Of a DNA stretch of 64,000 bases, positions 1 to 9,755 are shown piece by piece (within the stretch, counting starts at the first letter, position 1; each line of letters begins with the position of its first letter). The position numbers were made by a program, and so were the translations under genes. Under the pieces are notes generated by a model that was not told where the DNA came from, ran no database searches, and saw nothing but the letters and a program-made list of their open reading frames with translations. Source of the stretch: Labilibaculum euxinicum (lineage in GTDB: Bacteria > Bacteroidota > Bacteroidia > Bacteroidales > Marinifilaceae); assembly GCF_009795715.1 (NCBI RefSeq), contig NZ_WTCR01000001.1, positions 434,001 to 498,000 on the forward strand. The letters run 5' to 3'.

Positions 1-1
1 A

Positions 2-943
<942 letters not shown>

Positions 944-965
944 TCCTTATTTAGATATAGAATTT

Positions 966-994
966 AAAGCTCTCCTTTGGGGAGCTTTTTTTAT
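966..994 (+). terminator. Rho-independent terminator of gap
   Basis: Nine-pair stem (967-975 with 979-987, loop TTT) followed by a run of T, 23 bases after the gap stop codon. Confidence 0.85.
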
Positions 995-1132
995 GCCCTA
1001 AAACATGATGTAAAATACAGTTTTTTCTGAATCGTGTACTCAGAAAAACCATAAGTTTGTTACGAATAAAGGAGTAATTCTCTATTCAAAATTCACAAGT
1101 TACTTTTAAAAATTAATCGTATCAACAAACTA

Positions 1133-3685
1133 ATGATTGAAGCCTACTTAAAACACGAAGCATCCCGCGCTACCAAGGGTATCCCGGCTTTGCCATTAAA
1201 TGCAGTACAAACCGCAGAACTTTGCGAATTATTACAAAATCCTATTCCCGGAAAAGAGGATTTTCTTTTGCATTTATTCAAAGAAAGAATCGCTCCCGGA
1301 GTTGATGATTCATCAAAAGTTAAAGCCGAATTTTTAGGACAGCTTTTAAAAGACGAATTGAGTTCACCAATTATCACAAAATCTGAAGCAATTCAAATTT
1401 TAGGAACTATGATGGGTGGTTACAATGTAACCGTATTGGTTGAGGCATTAAAAGATGAATCGTTAGCTGAGGAAGCTGCCAAAGCTCTTAAAGGAATAAT
1501 TCTGGTATATGATTCGTTCCAAACGATTGCCGATCTTGCAAAGAACAGCACAGCCGCTAAAAGTGTGCTTGAATCATGGGCAAATGCTGAATGGTTTACA
1601 AAACGTGCTGAATTGCCGGAAGAAATTAAATTGAAAGTTTATAAGGTAGAAGGTGAAATCAACACAGATGATTTCTCTCCTGCATCTCAGGCTTTTACGC
1701 GTCCTGATATTCCATTGCACGCTTTAGCTATGGGTGCCGGCCGTTTCGAAGATGGTATCGAAACTATCGCTGGATGGAGAAAAGAAGGTCACAAAGTTGC
1801 CTTTGTTGGTGATGTTGTTGGTACTGGATCTTCTCGTAAATCTGCTGCAAACTCATTACTATGGCACATTGGTGAAGATATTTATGCTGTACCAAACAAG
1901 CGTACTGCTGGTGTGGTAATTGGTGGTGCCATTGCTCCAATTTTCTACAACACAACTCAAGATTCTGGTGGATTGCCAATTATAACTGATGTTTCAACTC
2001 TTAACACAGGCGACGAAATCATCATCAACAACAAAAAAGGTGAAATTACCCGCGATGGAGAAGTGATTTGCACTTACTCCTTAGCTCCTGATACATTGAC
2101 AGACGAGTACCGAGCTGGTGGTCGTATTCCTTTAATTATTGGAAAAGCATTAACTGAGAAATCACGTGCTTTATTAGGATTGCCCGCAACAGATATCTTT
2201 AAAGTTGCAAATAACCCGCAGCCAAATCCTAACCAAGGTTATACAATGGCTCAAAAAATGGTCGGAAAAGCTTGTGGTGTTGAAGGTGTATTGCCAGGAT
2301 CATCATGTGCTCCAAAAATGACAACCGTAGGATCTCAGGATACTACTGGTCCTATGACCAGAGACGAGATTAAAGAATTGGCATGTTTGAAATTTGAAGC
2401 ACCAATGTTCATGCAGTCTTTCTGTCATACTGCGGCTTACCCTAAAGCTACGGACGTTACAATGCACAAAAGTTTACCTAAGTTCATTTCTGAGCGTAAA
2501 GGTGTTCCTTTGAAGCAAGGTGATGGTGTAATTCACTCATGGTTGAACCGTTTATTGATTCCTGATACAGTTGGTACGGGTGGTGACTCGCATACACGTT
2601 TCCCATTGGGTATTTCTTTTCCTGCCGGTTCAGGTTTAGTTGCTTTTGCAGGAGCTTTAGGTTTTATGCCTTTGGATATGCCTGAATCTGTATTAATTAA
2701 ATTTAAAGGTAAACTAAATCCAGGTATCACTTTACGTGATGCGGTAAATGCAATTCCTTATTTTGCGATTCAGAACGGACAATTAACTGTACCTAAAAAG
2801 AACAAAATCAATATATTCAACGGTAAAATTATCGAGATGGAAGGTCTTGAGGACATTACTGTTGAGCAAGCTTTCGAATTAACCGATGCAACCGCTGAGC
2901 GCTCTGCTGCGGCTGGATGTATCAAGTTATCCGAAGCTCGTGTTATCGAGTACGTGAAGTCAAATATAGCCTTGATGGAATCAATGATTAATTTGGGTTA
3001 CGATGATGCAGCAACTATTCAGAACCGTATTGATGCTTGTAACGAGTGGTTGGCAAATCCTGTGTTGCTGTCAAGAGACGAAAATGCTGAATATGCAGCA
3101 ACTATCGAAATCGATCTTTCAGAGATTCACGAACCTATTCTTTGCTGTCCTAACGATCCTGATGATGTAAAATTACTTTCTGATGTTCAGAACACTGAAA
3201 TTCAGGATGTATTCATTGGTTCTTGTATGACAAACATTGGTCACTTCCGCGCCTGTGAAAGAGTTTGGAAAGGACATACTCCAAGCGATAAGGTGAGAAC
3301 ATATATTGCTCCTCCTACCCGTATGGATCAGGCTGTATTGAAAGAAGAAGCAACTTTTGCAACCTTCTCTCAATTAGGTGTTCGTATTGAAACTCCAGGA
3401 TGTTCATTGTGTATGGGAAACCAACTTCGTGTTCCTGATCATGCAAATGTTTATTCAACTTCAACCCGTAACTTCAACAATCGTATGGGAACAGGTGCAC
3501 AGGTTTATTTGGGCTCTGCGGAACTTGGTGCTGTTGTTTCAGTTTTGGGTAAATTACCTACTCCTGCTGAGTACATGGAAATTTACACGGAAAAGATTCA
3601 AGCGGACGAAAAGGAAATTTACAAATACATGCAGTTCGACGAAATGGATATGGAGGATGCTCTTTATCAAAGAAGAGATCTGTAA
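1133..3685 (+). CDS. acnB: Aconitate hydratase B (AcnB type)
   Basis: TCA-cycle enzyme interconverting citrate and isocitrate with a [4Fe-4S] cluster; AcnB proteins can also hydrate 2-methylaconitate. The 850 residues are close to the family length (about 865). The order is that of AcnB, not AcnA: an N-terminal HEAT-like region, then the swivel domain (GDVVGTGSSRKSAANS at about residues 226-241), then the catalytic domains. Cluster ligands Cys698 (IGSCMTN), Cys757 and Cys760 (PGCSLCMGN) keep the 59 and 3 spacing of E. coli Cys710/769/772. It is a single gene with its own terminator. Confidence 0.97.
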   Translation: MIEAYLKHEASRATKGIPALPLNAVQTAELCELLQNPIPGKEDFLLHLFKERIAPGVDDSSKVKAEFLGQLLKDELSSPIITKSEAIQILGTMMGGYNVTVLVEALKDESLAEEAAKALKGIILVYDSFQTIADLAKNSTAAKSVLESWANAEWFTKRAELPEEIKLKVYKVEGEINTDDFSPASQAFTRPDIPLHALAMGAGRFEDGIETIAGWRKEGHKVAFVGDVVGTGSSRKSAANSLLWHIGEDIYAVPNKRTAGVVIGGAIAPIFYNTTQDSGGLPIITDVSTLNTGDEIIINNKKGEITRDGEVICTYSLAPDTLTDEYRAGGRIPLIIGKALTEKSRALLGLPATDIFKVANNPQPNPNQGYTMAQKMVGKACGVEGVLPGSSCAPKMTTVGSQDTTGPMTRDEIKELACLKFEAPMFMQSFCHTAAYPKATDVTMHKSLPKFISERKGVPLKQGDGVIHSWLNRLLIPDTVGTGGDSHTRFPLGISFPAGSGLVAFAGALGFMPLDMPESVLIKFKGKLNPGITLRDAVNAIPYFAIQNGQLTVPKKNKINIFNGKIIEMEGLEDITVEQAFELTDATAERSAAAGCIKLSEARVIEYVKSNIALMESMINLGYDDAATIQNRIDACNEWLANPVLLSRDENAEYAATIEIDLSEIHEPILCCPNDPDDVKLLSDVQNTEIQDVFIGSCMTNIGHFRACERVWKGHTPSDKVRTYIAPPTRMDQAVLKEEATFATFSQLGVRIETPGCSLCMGNQLRVPDHANVYSTSTRNFNNRMGTGAQVYLGSAELGAVVSVLGKLPTPAEYMEIYTEKIQADEKEIYKYMQFDEMDMEDALYQRRDL

Positions 3686-3710
3686 TTATATTTTCACATG
3701 TTGGATTCTA

Positions 3711-3738
3711 AAGCCGATGTTTATGCATCGGCTTTTTT
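3711..3738 (+). terminator. Rho-independent terminator of acnB
   Basis: Nine-pair stem (3711-3719 with 3726-3734), six-base loop, then T8, 26 bases after the acnB stop. Confidence 0.9.
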
Positions 3739-3780
3739 TTGCGCCATTGTTTTTATAAATTAGACCATATCTTTAATCGA

Positions 3781-4086
3781 ATGTGGCAAAACATCATCAA
3801 TTGGCTCGAAAACAATCTGGCGACCTGTACTTTCCAGAAACACTTTGGAATTGCATGTCCTGGTTGTGGCTTGCAAACTTCTCTGCTTGCCCTGCTCAAA
3901 GGTGATATCTGGGAATCAATACATTTGTATCCTGCACTTATTCCTATGTTGAGCATGCTTTCTCTTTTACTTTTGCATTTAAAGTTCAAATTTTCATGGG
4001 GCACAGTTATTTTGAAATATCTTTTCTTTCTATCAGTACTGTTAATACTCTTCTCATACATTTATAGAATCAGTTCCTATTACTAA
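3781..4086 (+). CDS. DUF2752 family membrane protein
   Basis: Small inner-membrane protein of unknown function. The family hallmark is the cysteine motif ACPGCGLQTS near residue 27, followed by two hydrophobic helices (about 45-64 and 75-95), as seen here in 101 residues. The start is ATG 3781; an upstream in-frame TTG at 3739 lies in the tail of the acnB terminator and is unlikely. In many Bacteroidota such a gene sits directly before a CCC-motif membrane gene. Here that partner is present only as a decayed copy starting about 10 bases after this stop. Confidence 0.8.
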   Translation: MWQNIINWLENNLATCTFQKHFGIACPGCGLQTSLLALLKGDIWESIHLYPALIPMLSMLSLLLLHLKFKFSWGTVILKYLFFLSVLLILFSYIYRISSYY

Positions 4087-4094
4087 AAATCAGT

Positions 4095-4430
4095 ATAGAA
4101 AATAGTAATCAAACCTCAGACAATAAACAAGAAGTACTGCCTAACTCATCAACCATTTTGGTGCTTGGAATTCTCTCCGTCTTTTTATTCTGCTTTGCCG
4201 GAATTATCAGCTTAATAATGGCGATAATTGCCTTAATTTTATCGAAGCAAGCGACTAAATTGTATCAGGAAACACCTCTTTTGTAAACCTCAAGCTAATG
4301 GAATAATGTTACTACTGGTAAAACATGTGCATTTATCGGACTTCTGCTTGCTATTTCCTTTCTACTATCTGTAATTATTATTCTCATAGGAGCAGGATTT
4401 GCATTAGGTTTCCTTTCCAACTTTCTATAA
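4095..4430 (+). pseudogene. Decayed CCC-motif-like small membrane protein
   Basis: One frame reads as a complete two-helix membrane protein: ENSNQTSDNKQ, LPNSSTILVLGILSVFLF, a first helix, LSKQATKLYQETPLL, two stops (TAA 4284-4286 and 4296-4298), then WNNVTTGKTCAFIGLLLA, a second helix and a final stop at 4428-4430. No frameshift is needed. The codon where the family begins with Met-Glu-Asn is ATA (4095-4097) instead of ATG. Sequence before and after the stops fits small CCC-motif membrane proteins of Bacteroidota that commonly follow a DUF2752 gene. Three separate lesions (start and two stops) argue for real decay rather than one sequencing error. The family assignment is from memory of the pattern. 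Confidence 0.6.
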
Positions 4431-4466
4431 GAATTAAAATAGTTAAGATACTTTGATAACAATTTT

Positions 4467-4474
4467 TATCTTTG
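4467..4474 (+). promoter_or_regulatory. Bacteroidota -7 promoter box
   Basis: TATCTTTG matches the TAnnTTTG -7 consensus of the Bacteroidota primary sigma factor. It lies 77 bases before the ATG of the acyl-CoA reductase gene; no good -33 TTTG is seen at the usual spacing. Confidence 0.4.
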
Positions 4475-4550
4475 CGGAATAATAAATAAATCAAATTCTC
4501 CAGATATAACTTTAAAGTAAGGTTAATTGGAGATTTTTTTGAATTATACC

Positions 4551-5624
4551 ATGAACAAAACGGAAAGAATAAGGGCATTTGTTGAGTTAGGTAATTTTCT
4601 ATCTCAGTTTTCATCAAAAGATGCAAAACGTGCTGAACACAGACTAAATTCAACATATTATGATGAATTTGAAGCCTTGCTTAGCAGAGTCTCAAATGAG
4701 AATTTGTGGTTCACCCCACTCCATGTTCATGCATCCATAAATGGTATTTGCACTTTTTTAAAAGAGAAAAAACTGAATGAATGGTTAAACCGCTACTCTG
4801 TTTCTGGTAAAAATACGCAAATAAAAGTTGCGGTAATTATGGCAGGAAACATACCAATGGTTGGATTTCACGATATGCTATCTGTATTAATATCAGGTCA
4901 TTCTTTTATTGGGAAACTATCTTCAAAAGACAACCAATTACTTAATTTTGTCTCAAAACTACTGATTAAAATCAATTCTGAATTCGAAGAACTAATCTCA
5001 TTTCAATCAGAAAGATTAAGCGGCGAAAATAAATTTGATGCAATTATAGCTACCGGAAGTAATAATTCAGCCAGATATTTCGAAGCCTATTTCAAAAAGT
5101 ATGATCATATCATCCGCAGAAATAGAAATTCAGTTGCAGTACTATCAGGTAGCGAAACCAATGAAGAATTGGAAGCACTTGCAAAAGATGTATTTTTATA
5201 TTTTGGATTGGGATGCCGAAATGTTTCAAAGTTATATATCCCGAAAGGATATGATTTGGTACACCTTCTTGACTGCTGGAAAAATTATTCGTTTGTAAAC
5301 GATCACAATAAATACGCAAACAACTACGATTATCAGCGCTCAATGTTCTTAATGAATAGAATAGAACACCTTGATACCGGTTTTGTTCTTTTAAATGAAA
5401 ATACAGCAATTGCCTCTCCAATAGGAGTTGTAAACTATGAATATTATTCCGAAATTAATGATCTGAAAATCAATTTAAGCACAAATTCAGAACTTATCCA
5501 ATGCATTGTTGGGAATAAAATCCCTGATGCAATTCCATTTGGGAAAGCGCAAGAGCCAGAACTATGGGATTATGCTGACAATGTGGATACAATGGAGTTT
5601 CTATCACAATTAAAATCAAAATAA
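4551..5624 (+). CDS. LuxC-like acyl-CoA reductase
   Basis: Member of the aldehyde-dehydrogenase-like acyl-CoA reductase family (LuxC), which reduces fatty acyl groups to aldehydes with NADPH. Evidence: VAVIMAGNIPMVGFHD (about residues 93-108), GKLSSKD, IIATGSNNSARYF, RRNRNSVAVLSG and the catalytic-cysteine segment YFGLGCRNVSKL. The 357 residues are shorter than luminous-bacteria LuxC (about 480). ATG 4551 is preferred to a TTG eight codons upstream. There is no luxD, luxE or luciferase nearby, so light production is not suggested. The next gene starts five bases after this stop, so the two are probably co-transcribed. Confidence 0.8.
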   Translation: MNKTERIRAFVELGNFLSQFSSKDAKRAEHRLNSTYYDEFEALLSRVSNENLWFTPLHVHASINGICTFLKEKKLNEWLNRYSVSGKNTQIKVAVIMAGNIPMVGFHDMLSVLISGHSFIGKLSSKDNQLLNFVSKLLIKINSEFEELISFQSERLSGENKFDAIIATGSNNSARYFEAYFKKYDHIIRRNRNSVAVLSGSETNEELEALAKDVFLYFGLGCRNVSKLYIPKGYDLVHLLDCWKNYSFVNDHNKYANNYDYQRSMFLMNRIEHLDTGFVLLNENTAIASPIGVVNYEYYSEINDLKINLSTNSELIQCIVGNKIPDAIPFGKAQEPELWDYADNVDTMEFLSQLKSK

Positions 5625-5628
5625 AACC

Positions 5629-6198
5629 ATGATATATAAATTTAAAATAACCTCTCAAGAGGTCAAAAATTTTGTTCTTGAAATCGAAATTGATCATGAA
5701 CAAACTTATTTAGAATTCCACAATGCCATTCAGGAAACGATTGGATATGATAATTCTCAAATGGCTTCTTTTTATCAGGTTGGAGCCAATGATGAAAGAG
5801 GATTGGAAATAGCTCTTTTCGAAATGAATACCGAAGACGATGACAATTTTAATGTTGTTGCAATGGATGTTGCCATGATACGTGAATTTGTTTCCTCTGA
5901 AAGACCTGAGTTAATTTATGTTTTTGATTTCTTTTCTGATCGTTTTTTCAATGTTCAGTTAATTAAAAAGGGAATATCAAATGCCAAAACAAAATATCCT
6001 AAATGCACTCTATCTGAAGGCGATGCTCCCGAGCAAATTAAAATGGATGCAGAAGATTTTGAAGGTCTTGGATTCGGCGAATTTGAATCTCAATCTGAAA
6101 AAACAAAAACTGCCGACGATTATTTGGCCGATTTCGATGACGAATTTAACGAAGGTCCTGAATTTGAAAGTCTGGATGACTACGAAGACATTCTTTAG
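5629..6198 (+). CDS. pRiA4b ORF-3-like protein
   Basis: 189-residue soluble acidic protein of the PRiA4_ORF3 family (also called IS1096 TnpR-like in automatic annotations). Members are widespread in Bacteroidota and have no settled function. The N-terminal half has the pattern YKFKITSQ...LEIEIDHEQTYLEFHNAIQETIGYD...ASFYQVG; the C-terminal third is rich in Asp and Glu (DDYLADFDDEFNEGPEF). It lies between the acyl-CoA reductase (4-base gap) and miaA (80-base gap), a housekeeping setting that gives no support for a transposition role. Confidence 0.7.
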   Translation: MIYKFKITSQEVKNFVLEIEIDHEQTYLEFHNAIQETIGYDNSQMASFYQVGANDERGLEIALFEMNTEDDDNFNVVAMDVAMIREFVSSERPELIYVFDFFSDRFFNVQLIKKGISNAKTKYPKCTLSEGDAPEQIKMDAEDFEGLGFGEFESQSEKTKTADDYLADFDDEFNEGPEFESLDDYEDIL

Positions 6199-6278
6199 CA
6201 GTTAGCACAAAATTAAATTTTGCGTTTAATAAATGCAAAGGCCACAACTCATAATTTGCAATTCATAATTAACCTTAG

Positions 6279-7178
6279 ATGTCTAAAACCCTGATTGTTT
6301 TACTGGGTCCTACAGGTGTTGGCAAAACCGATTTAAGCATTAAAATCGCGCAACATTTCAATACAGTAATCTCATCATCCGATAGCCGTCAGGTTTACCG
6401 GGAAATGAGCATTGGAACTGCAGTACCTGAAAAAGAGCAATTGGAGGCAGTAAAACATCATTTCATTCATACTCATTCCATTCACGACTATTTTAGTTCC
6501 TGGGAATGCGAACAACAGACCTTAGACTTACTGGATCATCTTTTTAAAACAAAAAATGAAGTCCTTTTAGTAGGTGGAAGTATGATGTATATCGATGCTA
6601 TCTGCAATGGTATTGATGAAATTCCGACTATTGATCCGGATTTGCGCAATGAAGTTGCAGAGCGTGCCCAAAAAGAGGGAATTGAATCATTGCGCATACA
6701 GCTAAAAAAACTCGATCCGGTGTTTTACGATCAGGTAGATTTGAAAAATGCAAAAAGAGTGATTCATGCGGTTGAGGTTTGTTTAATGACTGGTAAACCC
6801 TATTCCGAACTAAGAACAAACACCAAGAAAAAGAGAGATTTCAATATTGTTAAAGTCGGCTTAAACCGGGACAGAGCAGAATTGTATGCAAGAATCAACT
6901 TACGGGTTGATTTAATGATGAAAGAAGGTTTACTTGAAGAAGCAGAAACCTTATTTGAATACCGTCATTACAACTCGCTAAACACAGTTGGCTACAAAGA
7001 ACTGTTTGAATATTTAGAGGGAAATATCAATCTTGATGAAGCCATTGAGTTGATTAAAAGAAATTCGAGAAGATATGCCAAACGTCAACTATCCTGGTTC
7101 AACAGAGACAAAGAGATTGAATGGTTTCATCCTGATCAGGAAAAAGAAATTATGCAATATTTAAAAAGGCAGCTTTAG
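6279..7178 (+). CDS. miaA: tRNA dimethylallyltransferase
   Basis: Transfers a dimethylallyl group to the N6 of A37 in tRNAs that read codons beginning with U, the first step of ms2i6A formation. The P-loop GPTGVGKT is at residues 10-17, followed by SSDSRQVYREMSIGTA, HHFIH, LVGGSMMYIDA and the C-terminal RNSRRYAKRQLSWFNRD. 299 residues is normal for the family. It closes the rightward run that begins at the acyl-CoA reductase, and faces the leftward two-component pair. Confidence 0.96.
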   Translation: MSKTLIVLLGPTGVGKTDLSIKIAQHFNTVISSSDSRQVYREMSIGTAVPEKEQLEAVKHHFIHTHSIHDYFSSWECEQQTLDLLDHLFKTKNEVLLVGGSMMYIDAICNGIDEIPTIDPDLRNEVAERAQKEGIESLRIQLKKLDPVFYDQVDLKNAKRVIHAVEVCLMTGKPYSELRTNTKKKRDFNIVKVGLNRDRAELYARINLRVDLMMKEGLLEEAETLFEYRHYNSLNTVGYKELFEYLEGNINLDEAIELIKRNSRRYAKRQLSWFNRDKEIEWFHPDQEKEIMQYLKRQL

Positions 7179-7220
7179 TAGGAGTCAATACTAAACACGA
7201 ATCATTCAGGTCTTATATCC

Positions 7221-7898
7221 TTAGGAATTCATCATATACCCTACTCCTCTTATGTTCCTGATTTTAAGAGAAGAATTATCTTTAAACAAATCTCTTAATT
7301 TCGATAAAATATTGTTTAAACTGGCACTGTTGTGCGTTTCCAAAGAATGATTCCATAGCTTTTCAGCCAACTGCTCTTTAGTTACTATTTCATTGGGATG
7401 CTCCATTAGTACTGCCAAAGCATTCTTCTCAAACGGACTCAGTTTCTTAATCAACTGCTTCTTATAAAAAAACTCATTTGTTCGCAAATTCAGCTGATAA
7501 TTAGCCAATTCTATTATCTGTGGCAAGCTTGTTTTTAAAGCAAAACGTTGAATGTAGGATACTAGTACAGGTATAGATAAAGGTTTTGGCAGATATGCGT
7601 TCCCCCCAATGCTTATTCCCTTGGTTATAAAATCATCTTCGGTATGCGAGGACACAAACAACAGAGGAATTTGCGGGTATTTTGCGATAATATCCTGAGC
7701 TTTATCCATTCCGTTCTCTTTACCTATTTCCACATCTAAAATAATAATATCCGGCATAAGAGTCTGTACAATCGAATCAATTCCCAGCAGTGTGTTTTGA
7801 AAATGCACTTTATAATTATAATCTGTCTCTAGTATGGTCGTAACAAAACTTCCTAAATTGAGATCATCATCCACAAATAATACTTTTAATTGTTCCAT
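7221..7898 (-). CDS. OmpR-type response regulator
   Basis: DNA-binding response regulator of 225 residues. The receiver domain has the acidic pocket Asp10-Asp12 (FVDDD), phospho-acceptor Asp55 (IIILDVEIG) and the conserved Lys in YLPKPLS. The C-terminal winged helix (about 130-225) has the NEIVTKEQLAEKLWNHS...ILSKLRDLF...IRNIRGVGYMM pattern of Trans_reg_C. The kinase gene ends 19 bases upstream, so the two form one leftward operon. The operon diverges from the GG-leader peptide locus; control of that locus is an inference from position only. Confidence 0.92.
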   Translation of the reverse strand: MEQLKVLFVDDDLNLGSFVTTILETDYNYKVHFQNTLLGIDSIVQTLMPDIIILDVEIGKENGMDKAQDIIAKYPQIPLLFVSSHTEDDFITKGISIGGNAYLPKPLSIPVLVSYIQRFALKTSLPQIIELANYQLNLRTNEFFYKKQLIKKLSPFEKNALAVLMEHPNEIVTKEQLAEKLWNHSLETHNSASLNNILSKLRDLFKDNSSLKIRNIRGVGYMMNS

Positions 7899-7917
7899 TT
7901 ACACTTCTTTTAATAGC

Positions 7918-9300
7918 TTAAACAATAACTTTTTCAGGAAGAACAATCCAAAATGTACTGCCTTTTCCAAGCTTACTTTCTAATCTGATGCGCCCTTTGT
8001 GGGCTTTTACGATTTGTTGGGTAAAAGCCAAACCAATACCATGTCCTTTGCTGTTGTTATCTGCGCGGTAAAATTCCTGAAAAATTTTCCGTTGTTCTTT
8101 TTGAGGAATCCCTTTGCCCGAATCTGTAATACAGATGTGTAATTGTTTTTGTTCCCGAATGGCTTTAATTTCCAGTTTTGCAATTGCATCTGAATACTTA
8201 AAGGCATTATCCAACAAATTTCGCAAGGCTGCTTCGAAATAAAGTGGATCTACATAAATATCCAAATTTTCAGAAATGGACAACTTGCATTCAGCTTGTT
8301 TGTCTTGATAGACGACCTCAAATTCCAAGAATAAATCCCTGCACTTTTGCGCCAGATTGAATGGCGCAGCCTCCAATACAATTTTCTTTTTCTTCGCACG
8401 GAATAAGGTTAATAAAATCTCCATTTTGTGTGTCAATTTGGAGACATTACTACTTGCACTCCTGAGCTGTTGCTGTATGGCGGGCTGTTGTTCTTTGCTG
8501 GCCAGATAATCCAATAATGTATAGACATAAGATAAAGGGGTTTTTAAATCATGTACCATACCACTCACGGCTCGTTCACGCCACAACAGTTGCGCCACCT
8601 GTTTTTGCAACGCCCACAAAAGCCACAACATAAAAACAGCAACTAAAATAACAGCTAATGCTGATATGCCTATAGAATATACCATTTCCCGTAAAAAAGG
8701 AAAGGTTTTCAACTGAAAATCGGCGGTAAAAATATAGGTCTCTTTTGTGCCTAAGGGAATACGTACATGCAATGTGGAGGGTGAGTTTATACTTACTTTC
8801 CCCATCCATTTCCCCTGATGCAAACTATCAATGGACAAACCATTTTTCACGAGCTCCATACAATAAGCTCGTATCCTTCCGATTTCATGAAAATTATTTT
8901 GAAACAATGAGTCTACAATACATAGATGAAATTTTTCTTTCTCTAAACTTTTATCTGCAAATGAAGCTTCGATCAATTTTCCTAATGCAAAATCAGGCAT
9001 ATATTTTTTTGTGCTAATTTCAGATCTACCCAATTCAACCGAAGTATCTTTATCTGTTTCTTCATTTGCTGTTTCGTCCATTAAAACAGTAGCCATATCT
9101 GGTTTTGTAGGATTAGGAGTGCTGTATCCTTGTAAAGCATGAAAATTGATCATGCCTTGCAAGGTGCTTTCCAGCTTCGATGTAAACGTCTGTTTTTCCT
9201 GCTCCAATTGTCGCCATAGCCACAAAGCCTGCGAACCAATAAGCACTACAAGCACCAGTACTGCCATTATACTGAGTCGTTTGAACAATTTGCTTTTCAT
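7918..9300 (-). CDS. Membrane sensor histidine kinase
   Basis: Partner of the adjacent regulator. Residues about 9-29 are a membrane helix, about 30-205 a periplasmic sensing region without a domain I recognise, and about 208-230 a second helix. The HisKA box is MVHDLKTPL, followed by the ATP-binding domain with N (LRNLLDNAFKYS), G1 (ITDSGKGIP), F (FQEFYR) and G2 (GHGIGLAF) boxes. The periplasmic region carries a Thr/Glu/Asp-rich loop (TANEETDKDTSVE). The 460 residues are complete. No promoter box was recognised upstream; the 455-base divergent spacer is described separately. Confidence 0.9.
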   Translation of the reverse strand: MKSKLFKRLSIMAVLVLVVLIGSQALWLWRQLEQEKQTFTSKLESTLQGMINFHALQGYSTPNPTKPDMATVLMDETANEETDKDTSVELGRSEISTKKYMPDFALGKLIEASFADKSLEKEKFHLCIVDSLFQNNFHEIGRIRAYCMELVKNGLSIDSLHQGKWMGKVSINSPSTLHVRIPLGTKETYIFTADFQLKTFPFLREMVYSIGISALAVILVAVFMLWLLWALQKQVAQLLWRERAVSGMVHDLKTPLSYVYTLLDYLASKEQQPAIQQQLRSASSNVSKLTHKMEILLTLFRAKKKKIVLEAAPFNLAQKCRDLFLEFEVVYQDKQAECKLSISENLDIYVDPLYFEAALRNLLDNAFKYSDAIAKLEIKAIREQKQLHICITDSGKGIPQKEQRKIFQEFYRADNNSKGHGIGLAFTQQIVKAHKGRIRLESKLGKGSTFWIVLPEKVIV

Positions 9301-9755
9301 CTGTTAATGATTTTCTTGTTAAGGTCAGATGGAACTTATCCTATAATCATCTCCCTGCATGCAAAAAACTTTACACACGGACTTTTCACAAAATAAAGGT
9401 ATATTACTTTTCATAAGAAAATCATTATTTTATCATTAGAACAATTCTAAATTGTGTTTTCAATCAAAAAAATACATTTCCTTTCTAACCAAAGCAGACC
9501 TCTTTTCCAATCAAGTTGCTATAGGAATCTAATCAGATGATTAAACAAGAACCAACACTTGCTATTTGTAATTTTCATTGGATCTCCTGTCTCTCTTCAC
9601 TATTTTATTCAATGTCTATTTTGTTTAAAAACTTATCATTTCGACTTTTTTTTGATTAGAAAACCGCCTGTTATTTGATTAGCTTTCTAATTGCAAGCAG
9701 TTAGAAAGTTAATCGTTTTTTTAGATTTTATGTTCTAATTTTAAAAGAGTTCCAA
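9301..9755. other. Divergent regulatory spacer, kinase / peptide locus
   Basis: No gene is visible. The spacer is very AT-rich and holds the direct repeats and large hairpin described at 9651-9721, just in front of the first precursor gene. Short TTTCTAA strings recur (for example near 9482 and 9684). No TAnnTTTG box was found; TAATTTTA at 9736-9743 is the closest and lies only 12 bases before the ATG. Confidence 0.6.
9651..9721 (+). promoter_or_regulatory. Direct repeats plus hairpin before precursor 1
   Basis: TTTGATTAG occurs at 9651-9659 and 9674-9682, 23 bases apart, about two helical turns on one DNA face. The second copy runs into an inverted repeat: GATTAGCTTTCTAA (9677-9690) against TTAGAAAGTTAATC (9701-9714), 13 of 14 pairs, ten-base loop, followed by GTTTTTTT. 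It can be read as an operator pair for a response regulator, as an attenuator-type terminator, or as both; the sequence does not decide. Confidence 0.5.

Noticed and set aside
1734-1979. Small frames on both strands within acnB
   Set aside because: Shadows of the acnB frame.
4384-4656. 90-codon minus-strand frame
   Set aside because: Antisense to the decayed membrane gene and the start of the acyl-CoA reductase; AT-rich chance frame.
5629-6198. Transposon resolvase
   Set aside because: The pRiA4b ORF-3 family name misleads; no serine-recombinase or transposase motif and no flanking repeats.
9301-9650. Riboswitch or small RNA in the divergent spacer
   Set aside because: No conserved fold or recognised aptamer pattern; low-complexity AT-rich sequence only.
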